Virus record (IMG/VR): IMGVR_UViG_3300025405_000033
Span: 1-22,778 of that record
From: a virus
DNA length: 22,778 nucleotides
Strand: one strand, 5' to 3'
A model generated the notes under the pieces. The model did not search any database and was not told the origin of the DNA. It worked only from the letters and a program-made list of their open reading frames with translations. Every line of letters begins with the position of its first letter. Positions within the stretch are counted from its first letter, which is position 1. This document shows positions 22,762-22,778 of this stretch, piece after piece. The translations under genes and the position numbers were made by a program.

Positions 22762-22778
22762 GGGCGGTCAGAGTAGGA

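Larger units (their letters stand above)
22449..22778. other. Gene-free region upstream of the packaging genes
   Basis: About 330 bp with no supported gene. From left to right it holds the ribosome-binding site (22458-22463), an AT-rich strip (to about 22500), a GC-rich stretch with GGGCCC twice (22556-22568), and the TCGAG array (22602-22761). The composition change near 22500 is sharp. The region could be a promoter, an operator or the packaging start site. Confidence 0.7.

Noticed and set aside
1-22778. Lysogeny genes, endolysin, tRNA and rRNA genes
   Set aside because: I looked for integrase and repressor-type products, lysozyme-like motifs and tRNA cloverleaf patterns and found none that I could support.

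Overview
This window is part of the genome of a tailed double-stranded DNA bacteriophage (Caudoviricetes). The order and type of the virion genes point to a short-tailed, podovirus-like particle. Every gene I can support lies on the minus strand, so the window reads functionally from right to left. Genes are packed tightly and often joined by TAATG, TGATG or ATGA overlaps, and most carry Shine-Dalgarno sites of the usual bacterial kind. I see no tRNA, rRNA, integrase, CRISPR array, insertion sequence, endolysin or host gene. The host cannot be named from the sequence.

Right end (22449-22778): about 330 bp without a gene. The outer part is GC-rich and holds a dense array of TCGAG sites, including three 6-4-6 bp dyads. 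An AT-rich strip with a possible -10 box follows, then a strong ribosome-binding site for a small two-domain DNA-binding protein (22448-22032).

Packaging and head genes (22448-15022): helix-turn-helix protein (candidate small terminase or regulator), large terminase, a second helix-turn-helix-like protein, a zinc-ribbon protein, the portal, a 49-residue protein, two tiny very basic peptides (13 and 10 residues), a stem-loop, a proline/methionine/glycine-rich protein, a 61-residue protein, a likely scaffold, and the major capsid protein.

Connector, tail and ejection genes (15010-2754): two small beta-rich proteins, a 114-residue protein, a head-tail adaptor, a nozzle-like protein carrying four inserted repeats, a tail fibre or spike, four small proteins and an alanine/glycine-rich membrane-active protein. 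Three large proteins follow, likely injected with the DNA. The last of them begins with a threefold 16-residue repeat encoded by 48-bp tandem repeats.

Left end (2754-1): two overlapping small genes, a holin-like membrane protein, a 72-residue protein, and a large virion protein that runs off the left edge, built from repeated beta modules common in phage tail proteins.

The genes fit one late programme: package DNA, build the head, add the neck and tail, load ejection proteins, then lyse the cell. The least explained parts are the TCGAG array next to the terminase genes and the tiny basic peptides with their hairpin behind the portal gene.
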